DNA from: Hydrangea macrophylla | Lineage: Eukaryota; Streptophyta; Magnoliopsida; Cornales; Hydrangeaceae | Length of the DNA: 64,000 nt | Assembly (NCBI GenBank): GCA_033977485.1 | Contig: CM066988.1 | Location: 50,839,649-50,903,648 of the forward strand | Direction: 5' to 3' | Shown: positions 58,073 to 64,000 of the stretch, in pieces | Layout: each line of letters opens with the position of its first letter | Numbering within the stretch: the stretch's first letter is position 1 | The notes under the pieces: generated by a model | The model's database searches: none | Told to the model about the DNA's origin: nothing | What the model saw: only the letters and a program-made list of their open reading frames with translations | Position numbers and translations under genes: made by a program

Positions 58073-60141
58073 TGTGACAACCTAATCCCACAATAGCAGA
58101 ATCGGAGCCCGTGGCACGCCACCGAGGCTGTTCTAATTCATTAACGTTCCCAAAAGAATTAGTTTAAGAACACGTAGTGGAAAGAAAATAATTCATTTTT
58201 AAAACCAGCAGTCCAGTCGACTGGATCGGGGTCTTAATCAACTGACTTAGAGTGCAGAGAACAAAAAATCTCCAGTAATCCACTCTAGTCGACTGACTCC
58301 TATGTCCGGTCGACTAATGCCTCAAATGTTCAGTCGATTGGGCTCGTCCGGTCTACAGATTCTAGTCGACTGGTTTTCATCATCCAGCCGACTGATGCCC
58401 TTTGAAAACCAAAGAATGTTTTACTCAAACAGGGGTCCAGTCGACTGTGCCCCTGGTCCAGTCGACTATTTCCGAGCAACAACTCTTTCTGTAGAATTTT
58501 TCCAAGTTAAAAGCTTCTCTGAATTCTACCAGGGATCAAACACACACTCCAAACTCATACCAAACCGATCCTAATTGGATTAGAACATTACCAAAACATA
58601 ATTAAAAAAGATTCCTAACTATTACAACATTATGAATCCGCTCTATGATTCTAAGTTAAGTATAGTTTAAAAGCACTAAAATCCTTATTATAGAATTGCT
58701 AAGTAAAAACTACGAGATAAACATGATAAGTCACCTTCTAACTGAACTCCCAAATCTCACGTGCTCACTTCTCCGATTCCTCGCTAGCATTAACACCTGC
58801 AATAGTTATTTAAATAACCACACATATTTCTATTTATTTAAGCTAAAGCTTAGTGAATAAAGCAACAATTCACATGAATGACAAACATGATCGCATTCAC
58901 ATCTTGACATTTTATACTAGCCTCCGTAGTCTCACGTGTATGTTCCATACTCCTAATCCGCGAATCCTCACCAATAAGTCTATGCAAAAAGGTAAGACCT
59001 ATGTTTTTTTTCTTCAAACGTGTGACCTTATGCCTATATCGGCTCCATATGATGGCTTGGTACCACGTGCTCCTTTGACCCAAATAGCAACTCAACATGC
59101 TCAATTACATTTCACCGTGCTCTCAACATACTCAAAATATGTCACCGTGCAATTGGGCCTACTTACCAATATAATCTCCCAATATGAACTACACAATATA
59201 TATCTATAAACTATCACATTCTTTTCATATCACAACATGAATACATGTCAAGAAATCATTCCAAAATACATAGTTGAATGACTCACCTCCGATCAACACT
59301 CTTAAAATTTGATCTAAAGAAAAACCCGAGCACAAAGATCGTGCAGAAGTCTATCTAGTACAATTCCTATCAATCAAAAATTCGATTTTTAACTTTTTAA
59401 GAAAATTCTAGAAAATGAGTTTTCAAACTTATCCAAACAAGACCTAGTGGATATCAAAATGACGGCCTTACCTCGAGGAGTTTGAATATCCGATAAAATA
59501 ATTTGATCAACGGCCGGATTGTCGAAGATGAGCGTCGTAAGCCTAAAGGAACCAAATCCCCCTTTCTCTCTCTCCTTGTAGAAGTCAATTTAGGTTTGAT
59601 TACTAAAATATCTTACACTTATCTACATATAGGCACAGGTCTCGAAAACTGTGTTTACCTCCCCCCCGAGTTCTCAAAACTCCTAATTATCCTTCGAAAC
59701 TTCTTACATGCCTAATTCATTTCTTCACGAGTGAAACAAAAAATTATAAAAGCTTTTTGTCTAAGTTCTGTTTGGTTGCTAAAACACGATTTCACATGAT
59801 TTTACGAAATTAGTAATTAGCCTACCATGTAGCATGTTAATTTTTCCTTACCAAGATACTAAAATTAACAACAGAAACATATTCTAAACCATAAAATAAG
59901 ATATAAACATTTATTTTTAGATAAACATTTAAGGCATTCCACAGTGACCGTCTCAATCTCGGAGAGACGTCACAACATCAAAACACTCATTCAACATAAT
60001 CTCAATGGGTTCTCTTTCACAGACACCCAAATCGACTCATGAGTTACAATTCACTCACACATGTGCCACAACTGCAAAACACATCACATTTTCATGCATG
60101 ACAATATAATGAAATGCAATAACACGTATATGGGTGTTATA
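58073..60141 (-). mobile_element. solo Ty3/gypsy-type LTR
   Basis: 2069 bp, + strand ends TGTGACAACC and GGGTGTTATA, flanked by GTCCT on both sides (58068-58072, 60142-60146). No internal region, so it is a solo LTR. It shares sequence and motif order with 6787-8734 plus 25038-25165. Orientation is inferred from the TGTAACACCC-like end on the minus strand; a TATATGTAG box near 59620-59630 would fit that strand. Confidence 0.88.
58204..58470. repeat. array of CAGTCGACTG palindromes in the solo LTR
   Basis: Nine or ten copies of CAGTCGACTG or close variants (for example at 58215, 58284, 58303, 58333, 58364, 58438, 58460). The motif spacing is irregular (15-60 bp). Confidence 0.85.
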
Positions 60142-61185
60142 GTCCTTAATACCATGGACATGAATCTTTAATGGGTCCAAGAATGCAAAAGATGCTGTGG
60201 CTGGGGTGGTCATTGTATCACCTAAGAATAGAAGGACTAAGATGTCATTTCAGCTCTATTTCAAATGCACTAAGAATCAGGCCGAATACGAAGCATTTGT
60301 CATCAGAATGGAGATACTCCTTGAGATGGGGGCATCATCCATACACATAAAAGGGGACTCAGGGTTAGTTATCGGATAGATATCTGGTGAATTCTAGATA
60401 AAAACCTAGGAACTCTGCCCGTTTCATTCCTTGGCCACTCAGCTTATGGACTCCTTCGATGAAATGAGTAAAAGTTATATTCCGAGGTCAACAAATGCTG
60501 AGGCCGATAGGCTAGCAAAGGCAAGATTAGCTTCATCTCCTATGAAGGGTTGGGAGAATCAGGCAATTGCAATACAAACCCGATCACTACCATCAGTGGT
60601 AAAGAGATACTGGTACACCACAACCAATTTGATCTTGATGGACGACGATGATTAGAGAATCATTATCATTGAATATATAAAGAACCCAAACGTTAGGGCG
60701 GACCAAAAGGAAAGACTTTTCATAGTCCGATTTATGGTACTCAATGGAGAGCTATTCAAGAAACCTATCGGTGATGATGTAATCCTAAAGTGCTTAGGCA
60801 ATAAGCAATCCATGTAGATAATGGCTGAAGTCTATAAAGGAATTTGTGGATCACATCAGGCCAGTACCAAGATGAAGTGGTTTTAAGAAGGTACAACTAT
60901 TATTGGCCAGGCATGTTAAAGGACTGTATTAGTTACGCTAAGGGTTGTAAAGAATACCAGAAGCGCAGGCCAATTCAGAGGGTTCCAGCCAAGGAACTCT
61001 GGCCAGTCATAAAGTTATGGTTATTTAAAGGATGGGCGATGTACTTAATTGCAAGGTGCTTCCACCTTCACCAGGCCAACATTGCTTTATATTAGTAGCT
61101 ACAGATTACTTTATGAAGTGGGCCAAGGCTATACCATGCAAGGTAGTAACTCAGGCAACCGTGATTAAGTTCATTGAAAAACACA
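60142..61185 (+). pseudogene. Tat RNase H and integrase N-terminal part
   Basis: After the solo LTR: WTWIFNGSKNAKDAVAGVVI, FKCTKNQAEYEAFVIRMEIL, IHIKGDSGLVIG and SYIPRSTNAEADRLAKARL are the second RNase H type domain found in Tat elements. From 60650 come linker and integrase parts: YYWPGMLKDCISYAKGCKEYQKR is the zinc-domain end, then LVATDYFMKWAKAIP near 61095-61135. Stops at 60378 and 60654 and some shifts. Interrupted at 61186 by a MITE. Confidence 0.82.
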
Positions 61186-61460
61186 TACTCCCTCTGTCCC
61201 ATATTTAGAGTCCTTGATGCCATTTCTGATGTCCCATTTTAAGAGTCCTCTTTGAAAAGTTAAAGTGCTTTAATACACACTTTCCAAATTTGTCCTTTAT
61301 TATATCAAACTCTTCCCTCTCTTTTTTTTGATGTGACACTATAATTTTGAATTTCAAAAAGGGCAATATTAGAAAGTTAAAAATCTCGCCAAAATCAAAG
61401 TTGTCACCTTAATAAGTTGGAATTCCCAAAAGAGACTCTTAATATGGGACGGAGGGAATA
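61186..61460. mobile_element. Stowaway-type MITE inside the Tat integrase
   Basis: 275 bp between TA dinucleotides. The left end reads CTCCCTCTGTCCCATATTTA; the reverse complement of the right end reads TTCCCTCCGTCCCATATTAA. Removing the element and one TA restores an open integrase frame across the junction (EKHI then IHWFGLPETI). Same class as 534-768 but a different sequence inside. Confidence 0.92.
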
Positions 61461-61697
61461 ATACATTGGTTCGGCCTGCCAGAAACCATTACGGTCGATC
61501 AAGGATCCGTGTTCATAGGAGCAGAAACTAAGGCCTTCGCTGAAAGTAGAGGAATTACTATTCATAATTCCACCTCGTATTATGCTCAAGAAAACGGACA
61601 AGCTGAGTCAACTAACAACATCCTCAAAGGGATCATTGAAAAAGTGGTCAAGGAGAACCTCAGAGAGTGGGACAAACTGCTATCAAAAGCACTCTTG
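61461..61697 (+). pseudogene. Tat integrase core, second part
   Basis: Open frame with FGLPETITVDQGSVF (second catalytic Asp), GITIHNSTSYYAQENGQAEST (glutamate of the DDE triad) and LREWDKLLSKAL. It stops at 61697, where copia-4 begins. The rest of the Tat element would be beyond the window. Confidence 0.88.
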
Positions 61698-63199
61698 TGT
61701 TGGGTTTATGCCCTCAAACCATTACTTTATGTATAAGACATTGGCATTTTAATATATGGATATCAGCTTTACATTTTATTATGTATGTTTCTTTCATAAG
61801 ATGATTGTTAATCCGTAAGTATCATAGTAAGTAATTCATGTGTGCATGAGATACATACAAGTGAGATACAAATTACTATTCTTTGACACTTAGAATTTGT
61901 CACAGTGGATGATGAGATTGGATATCTCATTAGGTCTACGCTATAGCATGATTAACTACCATTGGATGGAGTGAAGAATCTCAATCACAAGAGTGTAACT
62001 CGTAGTCAATATGCTAGTGCTTGTAGTGTATTGATGGACCTGAGCTTTTATATTGACATTTAAGACTGTCAAAAGTCGATAGGAACTCATAACTTGTATA
62101 AGGTATGTGTTCTTAATCTTGAGACAATTATGGAAACAAACTATGGATATGGCTGCTTTGACTTACCAATTAGTGAGATCTATAAAAAATCAACACCTGG
62201 ATATCTTGGGTATGTCATGTTCACAGGGTTTTGAATATATATTATCAAGATAGAATCTACTCTTTGATATAGACTAAGCATTCCCTTGAGAATGTCACCA
62301 AGTTGATTACTGAGAACTGCAGCCTTGTTGATAAGTAGTTATCAACATGTTTGATAATCATGAGAGGTGAATCGGACTCAAAAAATATAAGAAGTAATCA
62401 TGGTTCAGGTTGACAGTAACAGTTATCCGACTACTTGAATCTGATTACGAATGCTGAAGGTAGAGGGACATTAGTACATCATACAAGTCTAGTTATTGCT
62501 TCGGATATGTTATTGTTGGAGTTCAGTTATCATTTTGTAATGGAGTAAATGTTAACTGATCAGTTGGTTACTTTGCTGATCAAAGAGTTTGATCATGGGA
62601 ATTAACAACTAGTCTGAGCCAATAATAAAGAGCCTAAGAGGTCCCAATCTTAGCTTCACTAGGATGCTTGGAAGGGAACTTGAGGATCTTGCTAAGAGTA
62701 GTTCAATCGATTGAAAGTGTTTCAATCGATTGAAGTCTTGACATGTTCGATCGATTGAAGAACCTTCAATCGATCTAAGATTCGATTGATCGAAGCCACT
62801 TTGATCGATTAAAAGTTTAGTTAGTTATGGGAATCTACAAATAGGGCAGCTGTGTCCAGAAAAAAAAGTGTTCGTCATTTTAATGTACCAGAAGCTGCAT
62901 AAACTATTTAGGGCTTCCTAAACCTTCTCTATCCTCTCTATTAGGGTTTCCACTAACCCTAGTCTCTCCGAGAGCATCCATAGGAGTCATAAGGGTGAAA
63001 TCAACCTAGTGGAGGCTGTTGTACCATCAAGAAGGTTGAAGATTTCATAATTGGGTTCAAGACATAAAGGTATAATTCTTTTCCCCTCTTATATGCATCT
63101 ATAGAGTTAACGAGTAGCAGAACTGGGCTACCAATAAAGTTTTTAAACTTTATTTTTCCGTTGCGCATTTAAATAAATTTTAAACCTATTTTTCCTTCA
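61698..63199 (+). repeat. copia-4 5' LTR
   Basis: 1502 bp starting TGTTGGGTTTATGCC and ending TTTTTCCTTCA. The palindrome array is at 62700-62815. The expected TATAAATAGGG reads TACAAATAGGG (62835-62845), a T to C change in the core promoter. Confidence 0.9.
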
Positions 63200-63201
63200 A
63201 T

Positions 63202-63214
63202 TGGTATCAGAGCC
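63202..63214 (+). promoter_or_regulatory. copia-4 primer binding site
   Basis: TGGTATCAGAGCC, perfect initiator tRNA-Met type. Confidence 0.9.
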
Positions 63215-64000
63215 ACGCTTGTTTGGATCTATAGATGTGTTTTGGAATACTAGTTTGATTTGCATGTTAGTATTTAGTGCTGTTTTTGAAATTGCATCGT
63301 CATAGATATGTTTTTGCAGCAATTTCACCGCAAAAAATAAATCTGTGATAGCATTGAATGCATGGCAGTTTTGATCGATTGAACTTATCTTGATTGATTG
63401 AAACTGTCAGTGTTCAACCGATCGAAAGAGTTTCGATTGATCGAACCAATCCAGGTTTCGAGCGATCGAACAAGCTTCGATCGATTGAAATTGGTTATCT
63501 GTCCAGGTGTCTTTTTCAAAGTTTTAAAGGATTTAAATTTATTAACTTACTGTTCTGAAAATTTTAAATCATTCAGTGACAGAAAATCAGAGATGTTGTT
63601 TCAGAGTACTAATTACTTCCATAAATAGTTTATGGTGTATGTAATTAAATTAGTGGTTCCAATGGTCATATATTTTGTTAAATATATGCGTGGTTGTGTG
63701 TACAACTAACCCTCTTACGGCAAGATAAGTCTTCTATCTCCCAGGCACCAAGTTCTAATGATTTAAATTTTGTATTTAAATGTTTGAGATTAGTGAATAT
63801 TGTGTTTTAGTTATTGGTTTGATTTTAAGGCATGTGTAAAGGGCGCTGCGACTTCATTCCTGCGAAAAGGAAAGTCACACCGGTTTCCCTTGCCATTTAT
63901 TTTGTTGCTGTATTTTCTATTTCTAGATAAATTGTAAGCTTCTACAGAAGCATAGGGCCAATGGAATAGAATTAGGAAGCCCATGAAGATGGAGCGAGAA
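63215..64000 (+). other. copia-4 leader, partial
   Basis: Contains another CGATCGAT-type array (63370-63495) as in the copia-3 leader. No gene is supported; the 76-codon frame at 63398-63628 runs through the array. Confidence 0.65.

Larger units (their letters stand above)
61698..64000 (+). mobile_element. copia-4: second member of the copia-3 family, truncated by the window edge
   Basis: LTR (61698-63199), PBS and leader are present; gag would start about 850 bp beyond the end. The sequence after the PBS matches the copia-3 leader (compare 63218-63290 with 50129-50200). Because PBS and leader follow, this is not a solo LTR. The left flank is TCTTG; the partner cannot be checked. Confidence 0.88.

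Noticed and set aside
58204..58470. CRISPR-like array of CAGTCGACTG
   Set aside because: Motif is only 10 bp, degenerate and irregularly spaced, and the setting is a plant LTR; not a CRISPR.

Overview
This window is plant nuclear DNA, most likely from a eudicot. It is AT-rich, intron-poor and gene-poor, and it is built almost entirely from nested LTR retrotransposons and small DNA transposons. I support one ordinary host gene: an S40-like (DUF584) senescence-regulator protein at 2918-3292 on the + strand, with a TATA box and a CT/AT dinucleotide leader. A Stowaway-type MITE and a tRNA-derived SINE lie upstream of it, and three TIR MITEs lie downstream, one of them hAT-like with a perfect 8-bp target duplication.

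Region 6787-25165 holds an old Ty3/gypsy LTR cut in two by a young Athila-lineage Ty3/gypsy element (8735-25037, - strand). The Athila element has two 1400-bp LTRs, a tRNA-Asp type PBS, a gag-pol reading frame broken only by two TAG codons, and about 7.3 kb of post-pol DNA. That post-pol DNA encodes two further proteins. Between pol and these proteins sits what looks like an internal promoter: a CpG-dense repeat array of the same consensus as the LTR array, then a TATA-like box, then a CT-rich leader without ATG, then candidate splice sites. I consider this the most interesting object in the window.

Region 25166-28960 holds decayed LTR-like sequence with no gene. From about 28960 to 61697 one old Tat-lineage Ty3/gypsy element (+ strand) forms the host for a nest of later insertions. 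Its 5' LTR is split by copia-1 (29609-34734, -) and copia-2 (35191-43469, -; TSD ATAGG; 1318-bp LTRs). Its gag-pol is split by a solo copia LTR (46457-47851), by copia-3 (48645-57076, +; TSD GTCCC), by a solo gypsy LTR (58073-60141; TSD GTCCT), by a Stowaway MITE (61186-61460) and by copia-4 (from 61698 to beyond the window; same family as copia-3). Removing the insertions brings the Tat domains back into the usual order gag, protease, RT, RNase H, integrase.

No element looks fully coding-competent. Many interruptions are glutamine codons turned into TAG or TAA, consistent with deamination of methylated cytosine in CHG and CHH contexts. Several unrelated LTR families carry arrays of short CpG-containing palindromes, mostly just upstream of a TATA box. 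The copia-1 and copia-2 leaders carry runs of perfect short stem-loops that could be RNA packaging or dimerisation signals.
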